Shown: piece by piece, positions 37,560-50,357 of the stretch | Position numbering within the stretch: position 1 is the first letter of the stretch | How the letters are laid out: the number at the start of each line of letters is the position of its first letter | Assembly (NCBI GenBank): GCA_949152435.1 | Contig: OX424574.1 | Coordinates: 25,077,239 to 25,141,238 of the forward strand | Direction: 5' to 3' | DNA from: Gastracanthus pulcherrimus | Taxonomy: Eukaryota; Arthropoda; Insecta; Hymenoptera; Pteromalidae | Length of the DNA: 64,000 bases | Made by a program: the position numbers and the translations under genes | The notes under the pieces: model-generated | Told to the model about the DNA's origin: nothing | The model's input: the letters and a program-made list of their open reading frames with translations, nothing else | Database searches by the model: none

Positions 37560-38115
37560 GATATAAATAAATAGAAAGTAAAAAAATCTAAAATTTCAAT
37601 GTAAAGAGCTGCCAGCTATATCGATAGCAATAAAATATTATCTATTATCAAGATTAAAAAGATGAAAAAAAAACGTAAAATACGAACTCCAATCTCCCGT
37701 CCTAACACGTCTGATCCGCACTGAGACGGGAAATCCCGAGTTAGCTTCCGCGTATACGAAAATATACGTGATCGGGAAATTCCGTGTCGCGAGGAAGAAA
37801 CTTAGTTGTCGAACGCGTGCTCTCGAGAGCGTCAGTTTGTACGCGGAAAACCCGAGGGTTTTCAGAAGACGCAATGGGCAGGGATTGAAAAAATCCAAAA
37901 ATGACAAAAAGAAGTCGTATTGTTACCGGGCCGTAAGAGGCTTTGCGAGACAAAGGCGCGAGCTTGAAGGGATGCATGCGCGAGGGCTATCGCAGAAATT
38001 TCTTCGAAATTTAGCGCGAGAGAAGGGCGAGTCTTTAAAAGGGATCGGCGCAGACGCGCGACTGTATTGTACTGGGAAGGTCTCAAGCTCGTAATTATCA
38101 ATTTGCCTTTTCGAT
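37560..38115. other. GC-rich skew-switch island 18
   Basis: The left flank (37675-37740) is C-rich (ctccaatctcccgtcctaac). The CpG-rich core spans 37780-38060. The right edge (38020-38095) is mildly G-rich (agaagggcgagtctttaaaa; gtactgggaaggtctcaagc). This is a weak example with a short right flank. The 108-codon frame at 37768-38094 has no recognisable domain. Confidence 0.5.
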
Positions 38116-39465
38116 TAAAAGAAAATTAATATGAATTATTCTCTCTTTATTTTAATCCCAGACCTTGTATAGTACAGTAACAATATCTTTGAAAGAGAAT
38201 TTTATTAAGTCGGACTACCACTTTTCGTAGAAAATTTGGCGCTACTATTGAGTACATGAAGGACTATTATTGAGCCTATAAACCCCTAGTTATATTGACA
38301 AAAGCATATTATTTAAAGCCAAGTTTGTTATAACAAAACGGAAATAAAATATCATGAAATTTTTTTTTTCTTTTACTTTTTGCAATCGGCAATTTATTCA
38401 ATATGTTTATTTTTTACGGCTTTCTCTAGTTCAGGCCAACATTGAAGAAAAAAATGAACAGATTTGATTTATTCATTTCACGATGAAGTCCGTCAAAATT
38501 TTTTCTTCGTAAACGAATATGTGTCAGAAAACGTTATTACGACGATATTTTAAGAAAAATATAAAATATTTAATGTCCCATTTTTTAAATTCAGCTATAT
38601 TATAGTAGTGCTTTTATGTTGTGAGTATATCGATCTACGTTGTAGTACAGTTTATTTAAAAGTTAGCTATAAAGTTCACTTTACAGAGATTTTCACGTTG
38701 ATTAATAACAGTTTTAGCTTTCTTTGTTACCTACATAGAGGCCAATGAACAACCAAGTCACGGGATATTTTTATTTGTTAAAAATAAATTTTTAAATCAT
38801 CTAATCAATATGAAAGCTTTATTTGTATGCTTATAGAAGTACTATATACCAATATATAATTCATATACCCAAATTTGTGTATATGTTTATAGAAGTACTG
38901 CACATTTTCTCTGCATTACTTAATCGCATCATTTGCTGATTCTTATACTTTATTGAGTATTGTGGTCATTCCTTGATACCAGGTTATTTACTAACGCAAT
39001 TACCCTAATGCTAGTTGACACTCAATTGAAAACGAAATTCAACTTTTGAAGCCTATTTCAGGATATAGCAACTACCTTTATTGCATCCCACATGAATAAT
39101 ATATACTAAGTAAAGAGTTTCGTCGATACAAGTTGTTGCTGGAGCAATATTTATGGTTTTAAGCAAAACTTCATTTAGTAAACATACCTCTTATTATATT
39201 GCTGTTAAAGCAATACACACACTAGCAGCGGCCTGGAGTTTGTTTACATACTTTACTGTGTAAAAAATTCATCGATATAAATGGAAATTTCACGAGAATT
39301 AAAAGATGAATAAATATCATAAAATCCTGCCCGGATGAAGTATACGTAGCAAGATTTCTCGTGTTAAAACTACTTTTATCATTGCTTTCGATTAAAGTAA
39401 CCGAAAGTTAGAATCAAGGCTATCATCTTGTCAAACTAAAAACTTTATGATTGATAAATTGTCCT
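38115..39465. other. AT-rich spacer, no gene seen
   Basis: A short near-direct repeat is visible (tgcttatagaagtactatat at 38828 and tgtttatagaagtactgcac at 38884). Nothing else is supportable in this low-GC stretch. Confidence 0.5.
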
Positions 39466-39469
39466 CACT

Positions 39470-40325
39470 ATACGGTATCCGCATAGCAGAAAAATCGATA
39501 AGCTCGAGCAAAAGTCACAGTAAATATTAGTATCGCTGTGCTAACTAAGCACTGTATTTCCGATCGTCCCTAAACGCACAACCGAATTCCGCTTACCCCA
39601 GCAAAACCTTCTCCTCTCGCAGAACACAAAAACCAGCGAACCCGGCTAATACACGAAAAATGCAGCATCGAGCGACTCCCAACGCCAAAGCGTCCGAGAA
39701 ACGTCGCCACCTTGCCACGGCAAAGAAAACTCATTCGCGGCAAAGGTCACCCTCCTCCCTTCTTCTCTTTTTGTTTCGCCTCTTTTCCGCCTTCTTATTT
39801 CTTTCCGCGCCGGCGCGAATGAAAAAGTTGGCCCGGCTTCCTCTTCTTCTTCTTCTTCCCGTTGGAGAGGGGGGGGGGGGGCGTGCAGCGGCTAAAAGGG
39901 CGACGAATCTTTTTCACGTGCTCGCGCGCGGCCCTTCAGCAGAAGCAGCGGAGGGTGCGGTGCAGAAGCAGTCGAGTAGAGTCGGCAAAGGGGGTTGGTA
40001 GAGGAGGAGAGAGAACGAGGGGGAATCGTAATGTTCGACAAGGAGAGAGACGCGCTGGCGAGATTAAGAGTTGCGCAGGAAGGAGTGAGAGGTGTCGCGC
40101 GGATTTGGGTGGGCATGCGTGTATACGGTGTGACGACGTGAGAATGAAATGCTGCGTTGGGTGGGCGAGGTGGAGAGAGAATAAATAATCCGGTTGACAG
40201 TGGGACCGAGCGTTGGGTTGAATCGTGTCGTGGGTTCTTTTGAGCGGTGGAGGATTGAAGGTGGATGAGGGGGAGGTATTGTGTCGGATGGACTTTTTTC
40301 AGTAGAGATAATGCAGAATGTAATA
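39470..40325. other. GC-rich skew-switch island 19, with G13 run
   Basis: The left flank (39560-39770) is A+C rich (cgcacaaccgaattccgctt; agaacacaaaaaccagcgaa). A TTC run (39840-39857) precedes 13 consecutive G at 39869-39881. The right flank (39960-40290) is strongly G-rich (gcaaagggggttggtagagg; gtggatgagggggaggtatt). Overlapping frames of 92 to 113 codons in several registers carry no domain. Confidence 0.8.
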
Positions 40326-40329
40326 TGTT

Positions 40330-42690
40330 TCAGAAACAACATTATGATATACGAAGCAATAGTGTTGTTGTTTAAAAATGGAAGATTTATTTTATATTCG
40401 AATGAAAACTATATAAGTAGTCGAAAATTACATTTTTGAGTATTTGTGGTATCTTACAAAAAGTATCAAATAGAAATGAAAATACTGGAAAGTATTACAA
40501 TTATTAAAAAAGAATACAATCGAAAAATGAGTGTATTCTAGTCAAGTGTCGGAAGTTTTAACTTTTAGTTTCTGTATTTGTCTTTGTAATTTTACTTATG
40601 TAAACTTATTCACTTCTTTACTATTCTTTAGGCACTGTTGTTAGTATTCTACATTATTAATCAGTATGTATTTATTATGCATTATGATTTGGAGTTTTCA
40701 TTTTCTAATAAAATGTCTATCAGAGAATTCTGACAGAATACTTGTCCCTAGGAAGATTTTTCTGAACCTTTGATAATGAGAATTTTCAAAGCTGGATTTA
40801 TCCTTTCATTTTTATAGGTATCTCATCCACTAGCTTAAGTTAACATTATTTTTAAATATATATATATTTCTTTACAATTTGTTTGATAATCTCTTCTTGC
40901 TTGCTTCTTGTTTCAATTGAGATTTTTTAGTGCAATGAGTAACGCTATAGTGATAAAATAATGCAAAAGAGCAGTCAGAGAGAATTTCAGATTCCAACAA
41001 AATGAGAAATATTTTTCTTTAGAAATAATAATACAGAATACAGTACTTTTAAAATACAACATTATAACATCCAAAACAATAGTTGCATTGCAGAAAATAT
41101 ATCTGAATAACTGCTCTTATTCAAACAGCGGGTTGCAAGCCCGATCTCCGCCACCGAAACACCCGGAAAGTCAGTTTCTCAAAATGTATTTTCTATTTCA
41201 AAGATAATATGAGGATAAAATAATAGTTGAAAATAATAATGCCGAGTATTTATGTAATTTTAAGAGAAATAATAAATAATTGATGGTAAAATAATATCAA
41301 ATAATAAGATTGATAAAAAAAATATAAATTAAAAATAAAATTAATCTGGTCAGTTGTCGATATTTTTAATTTTTATATATTCTGATCTTTGACATTCTGT
41401 ATTCCGATATTTGCGTTGATACTGATATAGATAAAGTATTAATCTTTGACCTTCTGTAGATCTTCTGTCAATCTTTTTATTAGTAAAGTTATATATATCT
41501 TTTAGTATAACTCTATTAAAGCTTTTCTTTAGGCGTTTAGTTTTATTTTATTTTTTATTATGTGTTATACAAATATGTGGGTTAAAGGTATAACAACATA
41601 AGTTCACTTTTCATACTTTTGAGATATTAAGATTTAAAGTTTTTATTCTCCATTTAAACTAATGTTAAAAATGTCATAAATAGTAGATATATGGGCAAAT
41701 CCGCGAAAGTTTTAACTTTTGGCGTTAACTGATAACATTCTTTTAAAATTATCAATAGAACTTTAATGTTTTTATGCTATTTGTGCACATCATTAGCAAT
41801 ATATTTGTACAATATAAACATAATAGATAAGGTTTGAAGTTGCTTTAAATTGTCAAAGATAGAAAAATTAAAAGAAATTCTTGTTATCCGCAATATTTTT
41901 TCACTCTTAATAACATTTTGTAAGCTCCGTCTTAGTTATCATTCTGATTCCAAGTGTTTCAGTCAGTTAAGATCTATTTCAAACTATGCCCATGGGATCA
42001 TGTGTGTGCCACCTTTTAAAAAGAAGTTTTGACACTTTGAATTCTGCGAGTGGGTTCTGAAAATTTTCTAATTTACGTAAAATTGTTTATATAACCAATA
42101 CGCTGTGCTTTTTCACGCATATTTACACTTGAAATACGCTGTACACAAACAAATGAATATTTTGAGAGATGTCCCATTAATGTGACCTAAAAAATATCCA
42201 TACTGGATCCATGCAGTATGCAGCACTATGCAGAAACATTACTGACGTAAATTCGTTCGTAAAGTACAGTTTTTACTATAGCATAACTAAAATTCCACCT
42301 AATTTGGTCTGGATACAATTGTAATCGCATTATCTACACATATATTTATATAAAATAATAATAGCGTTTATGAGTTGCATATTTAAGACTTTATTAAGTT
42401 AAGATTTTCTTTAATTTCATAATATTTGAAAAGGTGAACTTGAAAATTTGAGATTAGAAAATGAGCTGAGAAAATTTTGACATATTCTATACGTAATTTA
42501 AAGTAAAAAAGATCTATTAATAATTTTCTGATTTAACGTATAGTTGTCGAGATAAAAATATATAAATATTAGGTAGGAAAAAATGAATTACGAGTATGAA
42601 TTATTTTTTTTAGAGGTCATCATAATATGAATTGAAAAGGAGAAGGCTGTGTTTGCAAAAAAAAAAGAATTCATATACCCATAATTAAAA
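40330..42690. other. Long AT-rich spacer, no gene seen
   Basis: At about 2.4 kb this is one of the longest stretches without an island or a clear transposon. A small GC-rich patch at 41126-41165 (gcgggttgcaagcccgatct) has a tRNA-arm-like stem, but no full tRNA fold can be drawn. Repeat markers are few. Confidence 0.5.
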
Positions 42691-42699
42691 GTTTTGTGG

Positions 42700-42850
42700 A
42701 TTTGCCATATAGTCTCTTATTTTTGCACTTTCCTGATTTTTATGCATTTTTTTATCTGAAAGTATACTATATACCAAAAACGCCGAAAACACAATTTTCA
42801 ATAAAATTTTATTTACGTCGTTCTGCCGGGAACCCACATAAATCATTCGG
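42700..42850 (-). repeat. Dispersed repeat family C, copy 2
   Basis: This is the inverse-orientation partner of 37237-37385 (see the shared blocks there), ending at ccgggaacccacataaatca. Its presence 5.4 kb from the first copy, on the other strand, indicates dispersal and not tandem duplication. The 67-codon frame through it is not conserved in the other copy. Confidence 0.65.
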
Positions 42851-43114
42851 CAGTGTTATTTTTATACATTTTGTTACAATGTATTATTCGGAATTTTAAT
42901 TTTGTGACAAAAATGTTCTAAGAATTAGGCTGTCTGACACCATAACCCCTCATAATTTCGTTGATGTTTAAGAAATTATTACACTATATTGTCCAAAATA
43001 AATGTTCAATTTCAAGTTAAATGCAAAAAGATTAATTAAACCATGATTAAAATTTATTTATAAAACGAAATATAATGTTTCACATTAATAAATATGCCAA
43101 ATATGCTTCTACTA

Positions 43115-44065
43115 CATTCTAATGAATACTTTAGCAATTACTTTAATACGCACTACCTACACCACACGTTTTCAAAAACGCTCCACACACTTTACGTCTA
43201 ATTACTACTTCCATAATACTCCCCCCCAAGACTGCTCCTATCCTTAATTAAGACCCGCATTATAACACGTTCGCATTCATTCAAAAAAACTCTCTCTCTC
43301 TCTCACTCTCTCACTCTCCCATATATACCTCACCTCGTAAGAACCTAGAAAAGGAACGTAAGAAAGCAACCCCCGGAGAAACTATTTCTCTCACTTTTTC
43401 TTCGCGCGGCGCGACGCTTCAAAAGCCGAGAGAGCGAGACCTTCCACGCGCTATAAGAAGCAGAGCGCGGCGGCGCAGGTGAAACGTCGAAAAGAAGTAA
43501 CGCCGCCACCAAGAGAGAAAGAGAGATAGAGAGTGCACTGGCAGCTCGCCAGGCGCCCCTCGAATTACCGCGCGCCGCGGCGCCTTACCTATATACCTCG
43601 AGGATTTTCCTGAAAAGGCTCTCTCTCTCTCCGCGCGAGGACGCGCGGATTTTTTTTTCGAATCTCTCGCGAGCTAAATTAAAAAGGAGGCCCCCGCGCC
43701 TCCTCTTTTTTTTTTCTTTCTCTCTTTTTTGCAAAGCGGGAGAGATGGTACGCGTGCAGAGTGGAAGGCGTAAATTTAATTTGAACGATGGCGCTCGTCG
43801 CGTCGACGCCTCTAGGCTGCGCGGGGGTGTAGTGCAGTGTAGTGTAGGGACGCTGCGGGAAATAAAATTGCGCGAGGCGTCGGGATGTCGCGTTAAAGGG
43901 GCGAATTAGGGGCAGGGATGGGATGCTTGGATTTTTGCGAGGGGGCGAGGTTAAGTTGGAAGTGGAGAGGCGGAGGGAACTTCGAAAAATGAAACGAGGC
44001 TTTTGCGTTTTAAACTGCGTTGTCAATATTTTCTTTTCGTGGAATAAGGATCTTTTAGGGGAGAC
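43115..44065. other. GC-rich skew-switch island 20
   Basis: The left flank (43140-43250) is A+C rich (cactacctacaccacacgtt; actcccccccaagactgctc). CT tracts lie at 43290-43318 and 43618-43632, with a CpG core between (gaattaccgcgcgccgcggc). The right flank (43780-43990) is G-rich (aggggcagggatgggatgct; gagggggcgaggttaagttg). It is one of the cleanest examples. Confidence 0.85.
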
Positions 44066-44069
44066 GGTA

Positions 44070-45140
44070 CACTGTTAAAAATTAATTGATAATATAAGCA
44101 CATAGCACTCAATATTGCAGCAATATCGTATGAGTACTACAAGCAATATTAAATATTCCTGTGATATATAGCAGTAATATTGCAGTGATACTTTTGGTGA
44201 CAATCAGACAACATTTCAGTAACATTACAAATTTTGTTAAAAGTTAGGCGAAGCGAAAACTTGCTTTAGTATTAATTTTAAGAGAATGACGTTTTGTGGA
44301 TCTTCTGAAATTTTTCAATTGTATATCTTCTTCAAAAGTTGCTTCTATAACCGTGTATCGCATGAACATTGATGATAATATTTTCATTTCAATGTCTCTT
44401 TAAAGTATCAAGAACTAATAAAAAAAGAGATAAATTATCCATACATCTGTTAAAATATCTGAAAAGAACTCTGTTTTATGAAAGCAAGAAAATGTTGACA
44501 TTGTAGCAAGTTAAAAAGGGATTCTTTAAGCTTTAAATATGTATATAGTTTTTAGCGTTTTAACAACGCTTGCCTCTTCAGAGAGACTTAACATTGATAT
44601 TTATATAATATTAGTTATTTGAAGACGTCCCATTGAATATTTCATCTTTAAAAGATGTTGGAGAGATTTTTCTCTAGCTTTAAATATTCAGTATAGCTTG
44701 ACGAGATCAAGGGGTGGATACTCTAAGTAGTTTTATCCGATATCGGCGAGGCAAAGCATATTTTAACGCTCGAGATGTTATTTGGAAAATCTTTCCGGAT
44801 CGTGTTTATATTGATTGTTTGTATTAAAGCTTAATATTAAAAGCACAATTTTATTACCTATGTAACGTTTTCATCCGCAATATACTGTGTTTGATGAAAT
44901 ATTTGTTTTAAGAATTCTGCTCTTAATATTACACTGTTCATTTCATAAAATTCCACGGCTATTACTCTGCAAAATTAAAAAAAGCATTTTCGCTAATAAA
45001 GCGGCACGAGAATTCAGACTACGCAAGTGCTACTAGAAAAAATATATATTTATTTATAAAAAAAGTAAGCCTGGTTTGAAGAATAAAACTACGTGGAGTA
45101 AAATATCATATTTTTCACAAGCCTTTAAAAGAAAATAAAA
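44070..45140. other. AT-rich spacer, no gene seen
   Basis: The spacer begins just after gggagacggtacactgttaa, which resembles a transposon end but has no partner that I can find. The rest is low-GC DNA without supported features. Confidence 0.4.
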
Positions 45141-45144
45141 ACAA

Positions 45145-45440
45145 TTAAAAAATTCAGCGTCGGGGCACATTCGCGGAAATCCTTTCATACGCAACATGCA
45201 CATGCGCGCGCAAGTAGATTTTAATAAATCCTAGCCCCATGCAAAACATTTTTCACAGAAGTATGCGATACCCATTCTTGGGATCCATCTTTCAAACAAT
45301 GTTCAAAGCTCGCGGACGCTGCAAAAAATAGAGTTTATTAATTCTTGCTCGATGAAGCGAAATTCTCCGTATTGTGTTATGGTTGACGCAAACTTTTAAA
45401 GGAAATGAGCAGTGGGATGAAATTAGTCGTAAAAAAAATT
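45145..45440. other. Weak GC-rich skew island 21
   Basis: A modest CpG-containing patch (catgcacatgcgcgcgcaag) has an A+C-rich left side. The right side has some G+T (gtgttatggttgacgcaaac; gagcagtgggatgaaattag). The amplitude is much lower than elsewhere. It may be an eroded island. Confidence 0.35.
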
Positions 45441-46364
45441 GCAGTGTACGTATTGTTAAGAGTTTTATTTTAGCTGTACATTTTTTTATTTTTATCATAG
45501 TGAATATAAGATAAAAAATTGACTTTGCGAACAGTAATTGGCTGTATTGCAACTTTGATAATGATAAATAAAATGTAGAGTGAGCCTTTTTTGTCAAGGT
45601 AAAATAATTTTACTTTTTATTTAACATCTTTTAAAAAATCAAGATACTAAATTTATTTTATAGTGATTATGTAATTAAGTGGTTTAATTTATTAATAGTT
45701 GATTAAAATATCAGAAGAGTTAGTAAGACAAATCTTTTTATAACTGTGTAAAATTATCTTACCAACTCCTATTCCCATTTTATTAAATTTTCACTTGGTA
45801 TTCTTACATATTAAATGCAGTCCTAAAATGGTTTCTACCTACAATAAACCAGAATTTCTGCGAGACTGCAGGAACTTTAATACATATAGCTAATAAAGTT
45901 TCCATTCGCATCAAGAAGTGCTTTTATTATTACAACGAAACAGCAGCTATTTCTTAAACTAGCTATATACAATTCAATTTTCAACCTTTTCAAAAGTACA
46001 TAGCTCATAAAGGCTTCGCCGGATGCCTGTTTTACTGTATAAATGCGCAATAACAGTTTTAACGCGGAATCTACTACAAATGAAATTCACAATATTGCAA
46101 TTCATGAAAGGTAAATTTATAAAGCATGTACTTTTGAAATCATAGAATACAGCTTGTTTTCAGCTACAAAGTTTCTGTAAGTTTTAATTATTTATAGCAA
46201 TGAACTACATAATTCCATTTTCTAAAAACTTTTTTGAATTTATTAGTTACTATGTTCAAAAATAGTCACAATCTTTGTGACACTTTTACAAAATGCTGAT
46301 ATTCTAAAATACAACGACATTCACCTTAAAATGATGTCACATATATATAGGTATCCGTAAACCA

Positions 46365-46365
<1 letters not shown>

Positions 46366-46420
<55 letters not shown>

Positions 46421-46451
46421 CATTATTATCATTATTATCATTATTATTATT
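46366..46451. repeat. TTA trinucleotide microsatellite
   Basis: About 86 bp of TTA units with three ATC interruptions near the right end. It abuts the cactgaaaacaaatagctcg end of the next element. A second ATT run lies at 47513-47534, beyond that element. Confidence 0.95.
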
Positions 46452-46452
46452 A

Positions 46453-47512
46453 CACTGAAAACAAATAGCTCGATTGAAGTAAATATATTATCTTGAAATC
46501 AATTTACTTGACTTACGTGATTGTTCACTAGACTTAACAAAACTGTTTTTGGTTCAAAATAGAATTTATTTGGTTTTAAGTAAATTTTATCTTAACGAAA
46601 ATTGGTTGCGATTAAATAAAAATTTCCTTGAATTAAATTATGTTCTCTTAAATCTAAAAAATGATTTTCTTCAGTTAAGATATTGCATTTTCTTAAAAGT
46701 AGAGGCCAATTATGAGTAAACATTTTCATAAATACAAATATTAATAATCTTCGACCAAAAAAATTTACTTTTATCTAAAACATACTTAATTAAAATTGAT
46801 ACATTAACAAGAAAAAATATTTACTTCAAACCTAGAAATATTTATTTTGAACAAAATATATTCGCTTGATTTAAACAAATCTTTTTTAGAAAGTTCATGG
46901 TAAAAGCTAAAAAAATTTAAACAAATATTTACTTAGTAGAAGAATAAAGTTTCTCACATTTAAAAACTGAGATGTTCAAATTTAAGATAATAAAACTATT
47001 ATTTATTTATTTAAGTTAAGAATATGGATGATTAAAATCAAAATAATCCTCTTTTTAAATGATCTAAATATTTCTTTACGTTATGTAAGAAAATATTTAC
47101 TTTGAAGTAGCGAATAATTAATTTATAATAAAAGAATATTTTCTTTAATTTAATACGTGACTTGTTCAATTACATAGATGACAGTTATAAAATATTTATT
47201 TGATATAAAAATATGGATGATTTAACTCAAATTAATCCTGTATTTAAATAAAATAAATGTTTGTTTACATCATGTAAGAAAATATTAACTTGAAAGTAGT
47301 GAACTATACATTTGTAATAAGAAAACATTTCCTAAATTTAATAAATGATTTGTTTAGTCGCATGGACACCAGTTAGAAAATATATATTTGATTTAAGAAT
47401 GAATATGATTTAACTCAAATTAATCCTGTTATTAAATAAAATAAATGTTTATTTACAATATGTAAGAAAATATTAACTTGAAAGTAGTGAACTATACATT
47501 TGTAATAATATA
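46453..47512 (+). repeat. Element between two ATT runs, with ~189-bp tandem array
   Basis: It starts cactgaaaacaaatagctcg directly against the TTA run and ends against an ATT run. From about 47015 to 47510 a unit of 188-190 bp is repeated about 2.7 times. Markers are aatcct at 47044, 47234 and 47422, plus tgtaagaaaatattaacttg and gaaagtagtgaactatacat in the later copies. The upstream half is rich in aagtaaat/atttactt strings. No coding remnant is visible. It may be an element inserted in, or bounded by, a microsatellite. Confidence 0.65.
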
Positions 47513-48619
47513 ATATTATTATTATTATTATTATTTCAAATCACGTATAGTTACATTTAGAAGTCATAACATGGTATTCTCAACGTATATATAAAAATAT
47601 TTTGCGTCATTGCAATAATACTACTATTAATAATGAAAGTGATTGTCCATCGGAGAAATGATAATTACCTTGCTTGTTTGAATAAATAGAGACCTGTTGA
47701 GGTACATACTTTATTGGAGTGACACTTGACGATTATAATTGTAATATAGTATTGATGTGATGTACGCACTGGTTAGTGAGTAATTTTTATAATACAATAA
47801 AATAAGATAAACACAGAATATATTAGAGTTTCAGACAAAATATGTTTATATTTTATTAACAATTAAAGCCTCTCGGGGCTAAAAACGGTCTAAATAAAAA
47901 ATACAACATCTGTACAATGACACGAACTGGTGGAGCTTCCACAATTAACAAAAATTATTCAGCAACTGGCCGTAGTTTATTTGATTCGGCACTCTGATAC
48001 TCTTGCGATTACAGCGCCGCTATTTTATACTGCAGGAATTATGTCACTTTTATAAGTTACACTTACATTTTCCTTTAATGTAGACATTTTTTAATCACTA
48101 CAATAAAAGAACGATGCAAAATATTTTCTTATCGCGGTCTTGACGATCCGAGAAGCGGTAAAAATATTTGACTCTATAGATAAGAACTTTCCTGCACAGA
48201 AATTTATTTTGAGATGTTTGAATTTAATCAAGTGTAAATCTGAAATCATACATTATGTGCTGCAAAAAACTGCAGCCGATAAAATTAAAGCCACATTAAA
48301 CAACTTTAAGGTGCAACATACACCCTAAATCTGAAATAATAATTGGTATTTTTAGTGGTTGATAATAAAAATTTTAATGAATATTTGTACTTGTGTACCT
48401 AAATATTTTACCCTTTTTCAACTCATATAATATATCATATCAACAGAGAAAAAGGCTAACCTTTCATGAAAAATTTCACTTGAAGATTATAAAAAAATTG
48501 TTTTAGCTAAATGGGGGTGCTTAAAGCCGTTGCGCGATGGGTATGCAAAAAGTCGACTCGCTAATCTGAGTTGCGCGGATCTCAGACCTGATGTGCCCTA
48601 TAACCAAAAAAACAATTTT

Positions 48620-49090
48620 TGAAAGAGCATAAAATTTTAATTTATTAATTTAAATAAATAAATATTTTAAATGTCTCTATTTTATTTATTTTCTTTTATT
48701 TTTTTTTATTTTCCTATCTTCTGCGACACCAAATTTTTCAAAAGCTATTTCCCTTATTTACTTATACACGAAAACGTCATTTTTTGTTTAACCGGTGATA
48801 TATTGGAAATATATGATGAAATATAAATAAATTGAGTTGAAGAAGGTAACTTTCCACCATCTTTTGGCTAAACTCTTTGCCCATAATATAAAATCTTTTA
48901 TCTTTCAAGATATTTGAGGTTATATATTTTTTTTTTATTTTGAATGGTTATATCTCAAGATTGTTGATGTCATTTTTCATTAAACAAACGAATTTTTATT
49001 TGTTTCTTGATGAACATACGAAATAAGAAAAAAAATGCAGAATCCTCGATTCGGTTTTGTTTTATAACGATTTTTCTATTTTGCGATATT
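48620..49090 (+). repeat. Dispersed repeat family B, copy 2
   Basis: This is the partner of 3120-3690 in the same orientation. Its coordinates lie within the palindrome nest, so it was either carried in or was the target of later insertions. It is AT-rich and non-coding. Confidence 0.55.
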
Positions 49091-49474
49091 TTGAAATCGG
49101 TAATGCAGTTTATGATCATAAGCTTATAATTTCCTGTAATGTCTCTTTTGTTAATTATAACAATTTATTTATTTAGAGGAAGCTAAGTGCTAATGACAGT
49201 GGTTTTTGATTATTTAAATTATTTATAGGGTGTTTACTACTTAGAAATTAAATTTTAGGCTTTATTAAAGTCAAATAAAAAAGATATAGATATTATATAA
49301 TCATTTTATTAGTAGTGCGATTTCAAAATTCGCGCCAGTTTCATATCAACTCTTACACCGACGTTTTACCGACGCATACAATTCCAAGCTTACTTCTATC
49401 AAATGTTAAATGTTTTGTTTTGACAGTATGAAGAGTGGATGGAAAACGGTGTATTATCATAACAAATTCATTAA

Positions 49475-49679
49475 GGTGATGTTAAACCTCGTGCTACTGG
49501 TAAATACGGGGAACCACTTTTCTTTATTCATTTTCCAATTTTCCGAAAATATCTCTATGGAAAGTTATTCTATTTGGTTGGAACAACAACTTTCCATAGA
49601 CATATTTACTAAAAATTGAAAATGAAATGAGAAAACTGGATCCTCGTATTTGTCGGTCACAGGTGGCTGTAGCATCACT
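49475..49679. mobile_element. TTAA-bounded palindrome, 205 bp
   Basis: TTAA lies at 49471-49474 and 49680-49683. The ends read ggtgatgttaaacc and, from the other side, agtgatgctacagcc. Inner pairing includes tctatggaaagtt and aactttccataga around a 22-bp loop, and attttccaatttt with aaaaattgaaaat. It is non-coding. Confidence 0.65.
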
Positions 49680-49993
49680 TTAAACGAGATAAGTATCAAA
49701 GTGTAATTACTAATCTGAGTGTTTAAAAGATTTGATTCCTTTGTGTCTACTTTTATTTTTAGAAAAACCAACATAAATAAGCTGCATGCTAAGAATATAT
49801 AGTACCATTATCCAAGAGAAATTTTCTATAGAAAGACATTTTACTAAGGAAAATATACAGCTCTAAAAGGTTAGTCTTAAATTGTTGTATATGTGAATTA
49901 TTCACACTTTGTTTGTATAGCTATTTTTTTATATTATACTTATTTGATATCAAATATCATATTTTAAGCTCTATATGGTACATACCCCCTTAA

Positions 49994-50353
49994 GAGGAAG
50001 CCATATCTACTGTCTTTGTCTAATATCACGCGTTTGCTAATTGTTCAAATAGTAGTTTGTTAATTGAACAACTAAAATTTGTCCCCCAATCTTCTTAAAA
50101 TGAGGAATATTTTGTGACCTAAAAGAGTACCTATTTCCATTCCGAGAATAGTACGAAGCGCAAAACCTAACCTACATTTTCGCATTTCAAAGTACTCTCG
50201 GAAAGTAAATAATGTTAAATATTTTTTTAGGTTTCAAAGTATTCCTTATTTTACGAAGAACTGGAGACGACTCTTAGTTTTTTAATTAACAATCTACTAT
50301 TTGAATAAATAGCAAAAATGTAATTAGACAAGGACAGTAGATACGGCCTCCTC
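49994..50353. mobile_element. TTAA-bounded palindrome, 360 bp
   Basis: TTAA lies at 49990-49993 and 50354-50357. The ends gaggaagccatatctactgt and (other strand) gaggaggccgtatctactgt are near-perfect inverses. The pairing continues through ctttgtctaat and attagacaagg, and aatagtagtttgttaattga with its inverse. The interior carries a cttaaaatgaggaatatttt motif with an inverse partner near 50240. No transposase is present. It shares its right TTAA with the next element. Confidence 0.75.
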
Positions 50354-50357
50354 TTAA

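Noticed and set aside
41126..41165. tRNA-like T arm (gcgggttgcaagcccg)
   Set aside because: The stem-loop is present, but I cannot draw acceptor, D and anticodon arms around it, and the loop does not match the TTCRA consensus.
48140..48328. 62-codon frame in the left arm of the palindrome nest
   Set aside because: The matching right arm carries an in-frame stop and other changes, so the frame is not conserved.
50165..50180. Telomere-like cctaacctac string
   Set aside because: A single occurrence, not a tandem TTAGG array.
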